DNA of 46,547 nucleotides from VGKP01 sp964647695. Lineage in GTDB: Archaea > Nanobdellota > Nanobdellia > Pacearchaeales > GW2011-AR1. The translations under genes were made by a program, and so were the position numbers. Positions 7,014 through 14,866 of this stretch are shown here, piece by piece. Where the stretch lies: NCBI GenBank assembly GCA_964647695.1, contig CAZYIS010000006.1, positions 1 through 46,547 on the forward strand, written 5' to 3'. Position 1 is the first letter of the stretch. Each line of letters opens with the position of its first letter. The notes beneath the pieces are model-generated. The model saw only the letters and a program-made list of their open reading frames with translations, did not search any database and was not told the origin of the DNA.

Positions 7014-7709
7014 TTACTTAATAGCTTTTTCAAAAGCATCTAAATTATCGCTTAGAGCTTCGGTTGCTTTAACTAATATATCTTTTGCTGGAATGGTTCC
7101 ATAGGATTCGATTATGAATAATATTTCTCCAGAGTTGCTGATTGCTTTTTTATCAATATCTTCAACGGCTTTTTCTTCGGCGCCATTAAGATCACATAAC
7201 CACTTAGATCCTTTCTTTTCTGCTTTGATTAATCCCTTGGATTTTTGAATTATGGCATCAATTTGAGGAGATGAAGTTATTTCTAGAATATGTCTATAGT
7301 AGCAAAGTCCAGGAATATGTTTTGCGTGATCTATTCCGATGCCAAGTTTTGCTGTGGCTAATAATTCTAATTTGTGACCTTCTCCAAGAATGGTGATTGG
7401 AATTTTAGTTTCAACAATTTCTGCTGAACCTTTTAGATCTCCAGAATAAACTGTGCATGGTCCAACGGCAGTAAGCTTAAGATCAACACTGGTTTTTTCA
7501 TTCATGGATTTTTCAGTGACCAAAGGAACTAGACCTAGTCTGTGGGCTAGAACTTCATCGTATAGAGCAGAGTCATTTTTGTAGATTTCAACTTCATCAA
7601 TGGCAAGGGTAGGTATTTCTGAAACACTTCTTCTCAGAGCATTGGCAAGAGTTTCATTGGCTTCCATTCTCACAACAATCTTATCATCAGATTTTTGAAT
7701 GATTTCCAT
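7014..7709 (-). CDS. rpoD: DNA-directed RNA polymerase subunit D (Rpo3)
   Basis: Alpha-like assembly subunit of archaeal RNA polymerase, 231 residues. Clear dimerisation-domain motifs: ANALRRSVSEIPTLAIDEV, the HRLGLVPLV segment and, near the C-terminus, FIIESYGTIPAKDILVKATE. The insert domain runs from about residue 55 to 165. Three Cys are scattered and the Cys cluster that binds Fe-S in some archaeal RpoD proteins is missing. It follows uS11 as in most archaea but has its own TATA box in the 45-base gap, and eL18 does not follow. Confidence 0.97.
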   Translation of the reverse strand: MEIIQKSDDKIVVRMEANETLANALRRSVSEIPTLAIDEVEIYKNDSALYDEVLAHRLGLVPLVTEKSMNEKTSVDLKLTAVGPCTVYSGDLKGSAEIVETKIPITILGEGHKLELLATAKLGIGIDHAKHIPGLCYYRHILEITSSPQIDAIIQKSKGLIKAEKKGSKWLCDLNGAEEKAVEDIDKKAISNSGEILFIIESYGTIPAKDILVKATEALSDNLDAFEKAIK

Positions 7710-7730
7710 AATATTAAATGTAAAAAGAGT

Positions 7731-7740
7731 CTTTTAAAGA
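7731..7740 (-). promoter_or_regulatory. TATA box of rpoD
   Basis: The minus strand reads TCTTTAAAAG here, about 26 bases before the rpoD ATG at 7709 and within the 45-base gap after uS11. It supports a separate leaderless rpoD transcript in addition to read-through from the ribosomal operon. Confidence 0.5.
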
Positions 7741-7754
7741 TTTGCAATCAATCC

Positions 7755-8216
7755 TTAAACTCTTCTACCTCTCTTACCTCCTTTCTTCTTTGGACCGCCT
7801 CTAGCTACTCTAGATGTGTCTAAAATATTAATAATTCTGAAACCTTCTTTGGCCAAGGATTTAACTGCAGCGTGAGCTCCAGAGCCGATACCTATACTTC
7901 CGGTCTTTGCTCTCATTCTAATGTAAAGTGCATTTATTCCAAGATCCTTTGCTCTTTCGGATGCTTTCTTTGCAGCGAACATGCCTACGGTAGGATCTGC
8001 TTTCAATCTGCTATGCTTGGTTACCATTCCACCAGAAACTCTGGATAAAGTATTTCCAGCCATATCGGTTATGTGAATGATGGTATTGTTGGATGAACTA
8101 AATACGTAAGCTATTGCTGCTTTTTCTTCTTTCTTTTCAGTAGGTTTAACTTCTGCTTGAGTTTCTTCTTTCTTAGTTTCTTCAACTTTTACTGTTTCTA
8201 TTTTTTCTTCAGCCAT
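7755..8216 (-). CDS. rps11: 30S ribosomal protein uS11
   Basis: Platform protein of the small subunit, 153 residues. The conserved core begins near residue 35 (IAYVFSSSNNTIIHITDMAG) and includes GGMVTKHSRLKADPT and DTSRVARGGPKKKGGKRGRR at the end. The first 34 residues are a Lys/Glu-rich, low-complexity extension not part of the usual fold. It begins two bases after the uS4 stop, in the canonical uS13-uS4-uS11 order. Confidence 0.97.
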   Translation of the reverse strand: MAEEKIETVKVEETKKEETQAEVKPTEKKEEKAAIAYVFSSSNNTIIHITDMAGNTLSRVSGGMVTKHSRLKADPTVGMFAAKKASERAKDLGINALYIRMRAKTGSIGIGSGAHAAVKSLAKEGFRIINILDTSRVARGGPKKKGGKRGRRV

Positions 8217-8218
8217 GT

Positions 8219-8722
8219 TTAGTTAGTAACCTCGGTTGGTGCTTCTTCAGCAGCTACTTCAGCTTTTGGCTTTTTAGCTTTAACTTTTAATGTGATTGCA
8301 TTTTCTTCATTTACTGGAACAATATAACTTGGAGTGTTTACGACATTTCCATTTATTAAAACATTTTTATGAACTACCATTTGTCTTGCTTGCTTTGCGG
8401 TTTTTGCCAAATTCTTTTTGAACATGATGGATGGAAGTCTTCTATCAAGAAGATTTTCTATTTTCAATGCTAATATTTCTGAAATTGAATCGGCTTTGAT
8501 TCCTAGACCATTCAATTTATCGAATAGTACTTTTTGTTCTGCCATTGGTGCTTTAGCAAGTGCCTTGGCTCTTGAACGATAGTAATTAATCTTGGCTGCA
8601 GATTTCCAAATTTCTCTCTTATTCTTTAGACCATATTTTTCAACAATCTTGTTTTCTTCTTTGATTCTTGCGGTTTCATACATCTTATGAGGACGTAGGA
8701 ATAGTTTCTTTTTTCTTATCAT
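8219..8722 (-). CDS. rps4: 30S ribosomal protein uS4
   Basis: Primary 16S rRNA-binding protein, 167 residues. The archaeal pattern is present: RPHKMYETARIKEENKIVEK, YGLKNKREIWKSAAKINYYR, and the S4 RNA-binding domain near residues 100-150 (LDRRLPSIMFKKNLAKTAKQ, then VVHKNVLINGNVV). The last 20 residues are an Ala/Glu-rich tail. Its start overlaps the uS13 stop by four bases (ATGA type), implying translational coupling. Confidence 0.97.
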   Translation of the reverse strand: MIRKKKLFLRPHKMYETARIKEENKIVEKYGLKNKREIWKSAAKINYYRSRAKALAKAPMAEQKVLFDKLNGLGIKADSISEILALKIENLLDRRLPSIMFKKNLAKTAKQARQMVVHKNVLINGNVVNTPSYIVPVNEENAITLKVKAKKPKAEVAAEEAPTEVTN

Positions 8723-9267
8723 TTGACTTTCTTCTTAACCCCCATAGCTCTTCCCTTACTTCTGAAGTGTGATCTGGTTCTTTGTCCTCTGGTTGGTAAT
8801 CTTAATGAATGTCTTAATCCTCTGTAGGACTTTATTTCCTTTAATCTCTTGATATCAAATTCTCTGGTAACGTCTAGATCGGATCCGAAAAGATGCTTGG
8901 TTTCTCCAGTTTCCATATCAAATCTTCTGTTTTTCATATAATCATAAACTTTCAAATCTTTTAGGAATGTTTCTATTTTTTGAATTTCATCTTTGGATAG
9001 ATCAGATATTTTTTTATTCTTTTGCATGTTTAACTTTAGGCAAACAGCATTGGAAATGGCCCAGGATATGCCTTTGATTCTCAATAGACCAGTCATTAAT
9101 CCTCTTGAACCGGGAATGTCATAACCTAAAATTCTAACTAGAAATTCTGCTTTGTTTTCTTCTTCAAACTTTCTTTTCTTTTCTGCTTTTTCTTCAGCAG
9201 TAGGACTATTGGATTTGTCTGGTTTCTTGTTTGCTTTATTTTCTACTTTGATTTTTTCTTCTGCCAT
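8719..9267 (-). CDS. rps13: 30S ribosomal protein uS13
   Basis: Head protein of the small subunit that contacts the large subunit, 182 residues. Core motifs: ILGYDIPGSRGLMTGLLRIK, the helix-two-turn-helix region, KSYRGLRHSLRLPTRGQRTR and a basic tail. About 38 N-terminal residues form a Lys/Glu-rich extension, similar in character to that of uS11. It is separated by four bases from the DUF655 gene upstream. Confidence 0.97.
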   Translation of the reverse strand: MAEEKIKVENKANKKPDKSNSPTAEEKAEKKRKFEEENKAEFLVRILGYDIPGSRGLMTGLLRIKGISWAISNAVCLKLNMQKNKKISDLSKDEIQKIETFLKDLKVYDYMKNRRFDMETGETKHLFGSDLDVTREFDIKRLKEIKSYRGLRHSLRLPTRGQRTRSHFRSKGRAMGVKKKVK

Positions 9268-9271
9268 GTTT

Positions 9272-9811
9272 TTATTTTACGAAAAGGTAAAACCTTTGTT
9301 TTTCTGTTAATTCTTCAATGATTCTTTTCTCGACTGCTTTCTTTGGATCTGGAAGATTCTTCACTCTGTTCTTTATATCGTCGAAAGATTCGAAAGCTTT
9401 TTCGTCTCTGGTCTTCAATATTTCTTCAGTGTGTTTTTTTCCAAAACCTGGAAGTAGCTCCAATTGATGAAGGCGTGTGTTGAAAGCTTGAGCAGAATTA
9501 AAGAAATCTACGAATTTCTTTTCCTGCTCCGCAACTACTTTCTCGATGTAATCCTGTAGTTGGATCTTTGCAGCCTCGGTAAGCTTGTCTTTCGACAACC
9601 TACCTGCAATGAAGTATATCTTATCTCTCTTTTCTGGACCTATATAAACCTTTTCTTTTGTCTCCAAAGTAATTCCTCTTCGAGGAACTAATTCTAATAA
9701 GGCTAAACCTTTTTCTCCGATGGCTTGAGCTACAGGATTTGTTTTACCTTGAGCTGGATAGCCATAGGGTAAATAATCTAATACGATTGCATATTCTTCT
9801 TTTTCAGTCAT
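9272..9811 (-). CDS. DUF655 helix-hairpin-helix protein
   Basis: Archaeal DUF655 protein of 179 residues. N-terminal OB-like portion (EYAIVLDYLPYGYP, ALLELVPRRGITLETKEKVY) and a C-terminal helix-hairpin-helix region (LHQLELLPGFGKKHTEEILK), which suggests nucleic-acid binding. The family is conserved beside rpoF and eL21 in archaea, as here, so a role in RNA metabolism or transcription is likely but not proven. It lies two bases after the rpoF stop. Confidence 0.92.
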   Translation of the reverse strand: MTEKEEYAIVLDYLPYGYPAQGKTNPVAQAIGEKGLALLELVPRRGITLETKEKVYIGPEKRDKIYFIAGRLSKDKLTEAAKIQLQDYIEKVVAEQEKKFVDFFNSAQAFNTRLHQLELLPGFGKKHTEEILKTRDEKAFESFDDIKNRVKNLPDPKKAVEKRIIEELTEKQRFYLFVK

Positions 9812-9813
9812 GG

Positions 9814-10119
9814 TTAATAGTTCTTGACGATTGCAAGAATAGAATTTACTTCTTCCTCGGTTAGAGAAACATCCATAAAGATTTTTGCTAAATCTTCAGA
9901 ATCTTTAGGCATTAAATCTATAATTTTTATAATGTGTTCTTCTTTCATTTTTATATTGTTAAGAGCAGCAAGTTCTTCTTTCATTTTTAGAGCATCTGCT
10001 TTTGAAACTTTAGAATAGGCCTTGATATAATCTTGTAATACTTTTGTTTCTTCTCCATCTAGGTCTTTAAGATAATCTTTTACTTCTGCAATGGTTACTG
10101 GCGTTTTATTAAGAATCAT
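9814..10119 (-). CDS. rpoF: DNA-directed RNA polymerase subunit F (Rpo4/Rpb4)
   Basis: Stalk subunit that pairs with RpoE/Rpo7. 101 residues from ATG 10119 (a TTG four codons upstream lies inside the eL21 gene). Features: TPVTIAEVKDYLKDL at the N-terminus, a Leu-rich helix in the middle, and the HRDC-like C-terminus with HIIKIIDLMPKDSEDLAKIF. The order eL21-rpoF-DUF655 is characteristic of archaea. The gene starts one base after the eL21 stop. Confidence 0.92.
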   Translation of the reverse strand: MILNKTPVTIAEVKDYLKDLDGEETKVLQDYIKAYSKVSKADALKMKEELAALNNIKMKEEHIIKIIDLMPKDSEDLAKIFMDVSLTEEEVNSILAIVKNY

Positions 10120-10120
10120 T

Positions 10121-10381
10121 TTATTTAGCAACCTCTATTCTCTTAAGATGGATTGCTTTGATTGCATATCTCTTAGGTTTTCCTAGATCAGAAATTTCAA
10201 CATAATAGGATTGTCCTCTTTTTTCAATAACTCTTCCGGTTCTACCTTGTAGTCTGTGAGAATAATGGAATGGAACTGCATGTTCTTTGGCAACGGCTAC
10301 AAAATCGCCTTCTTTGAATTGCTGAAAGTATCTGGTGAAAGATATCTTCCCTTTTTGCCTTGGATTTTTATGACTTAACAT
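10121..10381 (-). CDS. rpl21e: 50S ribosomal protein eL21 (L21e)
   Basis: Archaeal/eukaryotic large-subunit protein, 86 residues, a little shorter than usual. Motifs are KISFTRYFQQFKEGDFVAV, HYSHRLQGRTGRVIEKRGQS and KRYAIKAIHLKRI. It heads the eL21-rpoF-DUF655-uS13-uS4-uS11 run. Upstream on the minus strand are a TATA-like TTTTTAAAG and a GAGGT close to the ATG, so this gene probably has a short leader with a ribosome-binding site. Confidence 0.95.
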   Translation of the reverse strand: MLSHKNPRQKGKISFTRYFQQFKEGDFVAVAKEHAVPFHYSHRLQGRTGRVIEKRGQSYYVEISDLGKPKRYAIKAIHLKRIEVAK

Positions 10382-10444
10382 AGATATACCTCAGAATTGT
10401 GCTTTAAAAAGCTTTCTTATGAAAGATTTTTAGCTAGTAAATAA

Positions 10445-10621
10445 TTAGGAAGTTGAAACTGAACCCTGGAAAAGACTTCCAGAAGCTCGGGATTTTTCCA
10501 TACTATCGACAATTGTATTGAACATCTTTTCTCCCCAAACTCCGACTCCGCATCTCTTGCAGAAGTCAATGACTGAGTCTTGAGAAATTTCAGTTTTGCA
10601 ATAAATACAATGTTTACCCAT
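10445..10621 (-). CDS. small zinc-ribbon protein, 58 aa
   Basis: Short gene from ATG 10621 to TAA at 10445. It has a zinc-binding knuckle pair, HCIYCK near residue 5 and FCKRCGVGVWGEKMF near residue 22, that is C-x2-C...C-x2-C. The rest is helical. GAGGT lies seven bases before the ATG, a good ribosome-binding site. It is upstream of eL21 on the same strand, so it may be the first gene of the operon. Function unknown; zinc ribbons of this size often bind RNA, DNA or proteins. Confidence 0.8.
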   Translation of the reverse strand: MGKHCIYCKTEISQDSVIDFCKRCGVGVWGEKMFNTIVDSMEKSRASGSLFQGSVSTS

Positions 10622-10698
10622 TTTTTTACCTCTTTAATTATTTATGATTTTTGATATCGGGGATAGTATTTAAATATTCTTATTCTATTATATATAAA

Positions 10699-10920
10699 AT
10701 GAATAACTCTAGAATAAAGAAAAAAGGAATGTTTTGGACAGGAATAGGGATATTTTTATTTTTAATCTTAATATATTTTATAAAAATTCCAGTGGATAGT
10801 GGAATTAATTTTATTACCCTTGATTCTTTATTGGGAATAATTATTTTTCACAATCCTTTTGTGCTTGGACTTTACATTCTAATTGTAATTGTTTTTGTCG
10901 TTAAGGGATTTAGAAAATAA
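10699..10920 (+). CDS. small two-TM membrane protein, 73 aa
   Basis: From ATG 10699. Two hydrophobic helices, about residues 12-29 and 49-68, flanked by positively charged ends (RIKKKG, KGFRK), so both termini are probably cytoplasmic. A TATA-like TTTAAATA lies about 30 bases upstream. Function unknown. It ends immediately before the convergent metallophosphoesterase. Confidence 0.55.
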   Translation: MNNSRIKKKGMFWTGIGIFLFLILIYFIKIPVDSGINFITLDSLLGIIIFHNPFVLGLYILIVIVFVVKGFRK

Positions 10921-11514
10921 TTATAATTTAATTACAGTTTTTCCTTGCTTTAATATTATTATTCTTATATTATCTACGGTTAGATCAATCATTCTTTTTG
11001 GATGAAAATGACCCATGACAATGGTCTTGCCTTGCAATTATTAGCTTTTGCAAGTTTGACTGCTTTCTTTATTTGGCTATTGTTAATGATCGAAACATTT
11101 CCTGGAAATATATTTTTCCAAAACTTTAGAAAATGCCAATGAAATTTATTCTTGCCCGGACGAGATAAGGAACGATATAGATGAGACCTTAAACGACTCC
11201 ACTCGATTAAATCTCCATGAATAAATAATATTTTATCTCGGATGGCTAATAATTTACTTTTATTACTTAGAGGTTCTAGAGAATGGTTTCCTGAAAGATA
11301 AATTCCTTTAGCTTTTTGAACATTTTTTATAGTTTCTTCTCTCATTTTTCTTATACTCTCTAGTTCTTTTTTTAATGAATATTTTATATCAAAGTTGTCT
11401 CCAAGAAAAATAGTATTTTTGTTAAATTTAAAATCAGGTTTTAGACCTAGTGGATGTCCGAGGTGATAATCTGAAAAAATAGTATAGGTTNNNNNNNNNN
11501 GTATAGGTTTTCAT
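10921..11514 (-). pseudogene. calcineurin-like metallophosphoesterase, broken by 5-bp duplication and a spurious gap
   Basis: Read from ATG at 11514 after collapsing the N gap (see next entry), the frame gives SDYHLGHP (D-x-H), FLGDNFD (GDxxD), LSGNHS (GNH) and FIHGD, then runs off into a stop at about 10999. Removing one copy of the tandem CTTGC at 11026-11035 restores the frame through NCKTIVMGHFHPK (GHxH) to TAA at 10921, exactly 189 codons. All five metal-binding motifs of the calcineurin-like family are then present, resembling LpxH/YfcE-type enzymes. The substrate is unknown. Either the allele is dead, or the duplication is an assembly error next to a low-quality join. Confidence 0.8.
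11482..11509. other. 10-N scaffold gap with 9-bp identical flanks
   Basis: GTATAGGTT at 11482-11490 is repeated at 11501-11509 on the other side of ten Ns. Collapsing to one copy restores the 5' end of the metallophosphoesterase reading frame with an ATG, so the contig ends overlap and no sequence is missing. Confidence 0.85.
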
Positions 11515-11616
11515 TTATATTAAATAATTAATAGATATTTAAAAATCTTCTTTTAATAAAATAATACAAAATTCATAAGGTTTATATAACTAATTTGATA
11601 ATCTGATTTGATAAAA

Positions 11617-12366
11617 ATGAGTGAACACGAAACAAGCCATCACGATTCTGGAACTATAACTATTAAGAAAGAAAATATTTGGAAATATGCAACTATTCTT
11701 TTGGCAGGTCTTTTGATTCTTGGAGCAATTATTTTCTTTACAACTAATAATACAAATAATAATGGTGGAGGAGTCACACCTACCCCTGGTGGAAGAGTAA
11801 GTATTGATATGGGGAATTCACCAGTTCTTGGATCTGCTGATGCTCCAGTTACGGTTGTTGAATTTACCGACTTTTCATGTCCATTTTGTGCAGCTGCTTC
11901 AGGAGATAATGCTGAATTAGTAGCCTATATGAAATCGAGAAGTGCAGGTTGGGAACCTATAGTAACTAATTTAATTAAAGATTATGTGGATACTGGAAAA
12001 GTAAAATTAGTTGTTAAATATGATATGGGTCATTCCGGAGGACATTCTGCTCAACTTGTTGCCTGGTGTTTGAATGATCAGAATCTTTACAAACAATTTT
12101 ATCCTCTTGCATTCGCAAATCAAGCAGATGTTGAAGATTTGGCTAAGATGAAAACTCTAGCCCAAGGAATTGGTGCAGATATGACTAAGTTACAATCTTG
12201 TTTAGATTCAAAGAAGTATGATGGACAATTTGCAATTGAGCAAAGTCAGGCACAAAAAGCAGGAGTTAGTGGAACACCTGCATTCTTTGTAAATGGTCAA
12301 TTGGTTGAAGGAGCAGTTCCTTATTCTCAGGTTAAGGCTCTCGTGGATGCAGAATTAGCTAAATAA
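11617..12366 (+). CDS. membrane-anchored DsbA-like thioredoxin-fold protein
   Basis: 249 residues from ATG 11617 (TTG three codons earlier is less likely). A cytoplasmic His-containing tail of about 20 residues, one TM helix at about 22-41, an Asn/Gly/Pro linker, then a thioredoxin-like domain starting near residue 62. The active site is C88-P-F-C91 and the cis-Pro loop is SGTPAFFVNG near residue 215. Such proteins catalyse disulfide formation or isomerisation outside the membrane. Extracellular Cys-rich proteins encoded at 26897 and 44126 are plausible substrates (inference). Confidence 0.9.
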   Translation: MSEHETSHHDSGTITIKKENIWKYATILLAGLLILGAIIFFTTNNTNNNGGGVTPTPGGRVSIDMGNSPVLGSADAPVTVVEFTDFSCPFCAAASGDNAELVAYMKSRSAGWEPIVTNLIKDYVDTGKVKLVVKYDMGHSGGHSAQLVAWCLNDQNLYKQFYPLAFANQADVEDLAKMKTLAQGIGADMTKLQSCLDSKKYDGQFAIEQSQAQKAGVSGTPAFFVNGQLVEGAVPYSQVKALVDAELAK

Positions 12367-12411
12367 TTTTATTAAAGAAAGATTTAAAAATAAACCAAAA
12401 GTGGATTTTTT

Positions 12412-12681
12412 ATGAAATATAATAGAGTATTTGTGATTCCGGAAGCAAAAGTTGGAGAAGAAAGAAAGACAGTTGTAATGAGAACTTGGCTTGGAGCACG
12501 ATTAGCTTTTAGCAGTACAGGAAATATAAATCACATGTATATGGTTGAAGAATACGATGGAGTATTATTGCATGATTCAGTTTCTAAACTTGTTAAAGAT
12601 AGCAACGTTGCAGAATTAGAATCGTCTCTTGAAGATAGATTTGGGTCCTCGGTAACGAAATTATTACCTAGAAGTTATTAA
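12412..12681 (+). CDS. hypothetical protein, 89 aa
   Basis: Unknown small soluble protein. It follows the DsbA-like gene by 45 bases and has its own TATA-like GATTTAAAAA about 28 bases upstream, so it is probably transcribed separately. No motif recognised. Confidence 0.55.
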   Translation: MKYNRVFVIPEAKVGEERKTVVMRTWLGARLAFSSTGNINHMYMVEEYDGVLLHDSVSKLVKDSNVAELESSLEDRFGSSVTKLLPRSY

Positions 12682-12695
12682 TTTTGAAAATATTT

Positions 12696-13274
12696 TTAGT
12701 CGCTATCTCGTTTTATTATTAATTTGACTAACTTTTCGCTAATCATGGGCTTTCCATCGATGATATTATATCTATAGGGTAATTCAGTGGTTAGTTGTTT
12801 ATTTATTTTAATTTCTATGGTGTCTTGGAATTTAAGTGCTGAGAACTGAACTTTATCAACAACTATCTTTTTTACAGTATAAACAGCATTATCGGTGGAC
12901 ATTTGTTCTTTTTCTATATTAAATGTTTTAACTTCCTTCATGAATTGGCTTAGCTCGAGTTCGGTTCTCTTTCTGGGAGGATAATCTCCTAGAATTCCTC
13001 CGAATATAAAATATTTTATTGGAGAAGAGTTTTCAGGTGAAAGCAGAACATCGGATTCTGGATCTAGGATGCAGGAATTTTCCAGATGCATTTCCTTAAC
13101 GGATTTTTCAAAGACCGAACCGAAAGGAATTAATTTTTTTTCTTCATCTTTCTTCTTAACATTAGTAAACCAGAGATTTTCTTTACCCACTATTTTAGAA
13201 ATATTTTCATATTCTATTAAACACCATTCATATAATTCGGGTTCTAAATGTTCAATGATGAATATCTTTTGCAT
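12696..13274 (-). CDS. Sfm1-like SPOUT methyltransferase (DUF431)
   Basis: 192 residues. N-terminal FIIEHLEPELYEWCLIEY and the SAM-binding knot segment FIFGGILGDYPPRKRTELEL are diagnostic for the SPOUT family that includes yeast Sfm1, which methylates an Arg in ribosomal protein uS3; the archaeal members are annotated as SAM-dependent RNA methyltransferases (PF04252). The target here is unknown. It lies 24 bases downstream of the PC4-like gene on the same strand. Confidence 0.85.
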   Translation of the reverse strand: MQKIFIIEHLEPELYEWCLIEYENISKIVGKENLWFTNVKKKDEEKKLIPFGSVFEKSVKEMHLENSCILDPESDVLLSPENSSPIKYFIFGGILGDYPPRKRTELELSQFMKEVKTFNIEKEQMSTDNAVYTVKKIVVDKVQFSALKFQDTIEIKINKQLTTELPYRYNIIDGKPMISEKLVKLIIKRDSD

Positions 13275-13298
13275 AAAATAAATATAAAATATGGGCTT

Positions 13299-13529
13299 TT
13301 ATTCCTTTGGTTGCTCTTCAAGATCTTTCTCATCCACTGAGTTTATTGATGCTTTAAATATTTTGAACTTATCGGCAGGTATTCTTAATCCGGATTTGGT
13401 GAATCCAGTGTATTTATCGGATTTAACGAATTCACGAATGGTTAATCCCGGTCTTCCACCAAAGTCATCGATTCTAATTACAATTTCAGTATCAAAACTT
13501 TTTTGTATTCTATCTATATCTTTTTCCAT
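13299..13529 (-). CDS. PC4/Sub1-like single-stranded DNA-binding protein
   Basis: 76 residues. The order VIRIDDFGGRPGLTIREFV, then TGFTKSGLRIPADKFKIF matches the compact beta-sheet plus helix of the transcriptional coactivator PC4 (PF02229), which binds single-stranded DNA and stimulates transcription. C-terminal helix ends with an acidic tail. Probably co-transcribed with the SPOUT methyltransferase gene downstream. Homology is by pattern only. Confidence 0.7.
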   Translation of the reverse strand: MEKDIDRIQKSFDTEIVIRIDDFGGRPGLTIREFVKSDKYTGFTKSGLRIPADKFKIFKASINSVDEKDLEEQPKE

Positions 13530-13577
13530 AATGTATAAAAGCAGAGCGATTATATAAATTTATAGTAAACTGAAAAT

Positions 13578-14522
13578 ATGAAATCAATTAAAATTGGAAA
13601 GGTAAAACTGAAGAACAGATTATTTTTAGCACCGATGGTGGATGTTACGGATGCCGCCTATAGAGAAATATGCAGAAAGTGCGGGGCTGGAATGGCCTAT
13701 ACTGAGATGTTATACGTGGATGCCATAACCCATGAGAATGATTCTACAAAAAGATTAATGAAAATAGGTAAAAAGGACAAACCTTTGGGAATACAGATTA
13801 CGGGAAATAGCATTGAAGAATTTGAAAAAGTTATTCCCTATTTGAAAGGCTACGATCTAGTGGATATTAATTGTGGTTGTCCTAGCATAAGAATTACTGG
13901 AAATGAAGCAGGGAGTTATCTTCTAAAGAATCCTGAAAAAATTGTGGAGATGGTTAAATTACTCAGGAAAAAAGGATTTATTGTGACTGTTAAAATAAGG
14001 CTGGGCTTTGAAAATAATAATGTTATGGAAATTGCAAAAATGATTGAGAAAGCAGGAGCAGATGCATTGACTGTTCACGCAAGACTAGCAATACACTCTA
14101 ATAAAATACCTGCCGATTGGAATTGGATTGAAAAAGTTAAGAAAGAATTGAAAATACCAGTTATAGGTAACGGAGACATTAGAACGGGAGCAGATGCAAA
14201 GAAAATGTTGGAGATATGCGATGGAGTAATGGTGGCAAGAGCAGCCATAGGAGATCCAACCATATTTGAAAGAATAAACTATTATCTTAAAACTGGAAAG
14301 GAAAAAGAAATAGATTATATAAAAAATATTAAACTATTTCTGGAATATTTAAAACTTGTAAAGAAATATGATATTATTGATTTGCCTAGAATAAAATATC
14401 TGGGCTCAAATTTCTTGAAAAACTTTTCTGGAGCCAGCAAACTTAGGAATGAATTGCATACTTTGAAGAATTACGATCAAATATATGAATTTCTCGAGAA
14501 GTTTTTGAAACATAATTCTTAG
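13578..14522 (+). CDS. dus: tRNA-dihydrouridine synthase
   Basis: FMN-dependent reduction of uridine in the tRNA D loop; 314 residues. TIM-barrel motifs: LFLAPMVDVTDAAYR (start of barrel, FMN), DINCGCP with the active-site Cys, VTVKIRLGF, LTVHARLA, PVIGNGDI and VMVARAAIGDPTIF. The C-terminal helical domain binds tRNA. Closest in feel to DusB. It starts 48 bases from the divergent PC4-like gene and its 3' end overlaps a convergent small gene by 80 bases. Confidence 0.93.
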   Translation: MKSIKIGKVKLKNRLFLAPMVDVTDAAYREICRKCGAGMAYTEMLYVDAITHENDSTKRLMKIGKKDKPLGIQITGNSIEEFEKVIPYLKGYDLVDINCGCPSIRITGNEAGSYLLKNPEKIVEMVKLLRKKGFIVTVKIRLGFENNNVMEIAKMIEKAGADALTVHARLAIHSNKIPADWNWIEKVKKELKIPVIGNGDIRTGADAKKMLEICDGVMVARAAIGDPTIFERINYYLKTGKEKEIDYIKNIKLFLEYLKLVKKYDIIDLPRIKYLGSNFLKNFSGASKLRNELHTLKNYDQIYEFLEKFLKHNS

Positions 14523-14787
14523 GTGTCGGAACTAAATCTATTAAAGAAGTTATATCTATAGGATTTTGAGAAAATAAATAATCTAGGGTTTGGGATGGAT
14601 GCTCTGCCCTTATGTGGGCTAATACGTTTATTCTTGCTAGAGTTTCTTGGGTTCGGCTCTCTCTTTCCCCATTGACTCCTAGAAGAGTAGAAACTAGAGA
14701 AGGATGATTTTTTAGATTTTCAAAGAGATATCTAAGAGTTTCTAGGTTACCCTCGGCACTAAACTGATTTTCTTCCATAGCATCCAT
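14443..14787 (-). CDS. hypothetical helical protein, 114 aa
   Basis: Unknown. Predicted helical protein with a good start (TATA-like CTTTAAAAATAG about 25 bases before ATG 14787). Its last 26 codons run antisense into the dus gene, an 80-base convergent overlap that is long for this genome. The amphipathic pattern of the first 85 residues supports real coding. Confidence 0.5.
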   Translation of the reverse strand: MDAMEENQFSAEGNLETLRYLFENLKNHPSLVSTLLGVNGERESRTQETLARINVLAHIRAEHPSQTLDYLFSQNPIDITSLIDLVPTPKNYVSKTSREIHIFDRNSSKYAIHS

Positions 14788-14866
14788 AAAATAGGGGGAA
14801 AAACTCTATTTTTAAAGCTGTTCTTTGAGGGAAAAGCCTTAAAATACTGAATTACCTATAAAATAC

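Noticed and set aside
6579..14787. Paralogy between the helical proteins at 6579 and 14443
   Set aside because: Only a short RIN-x-L match and overall helical composition; too weak to claim.
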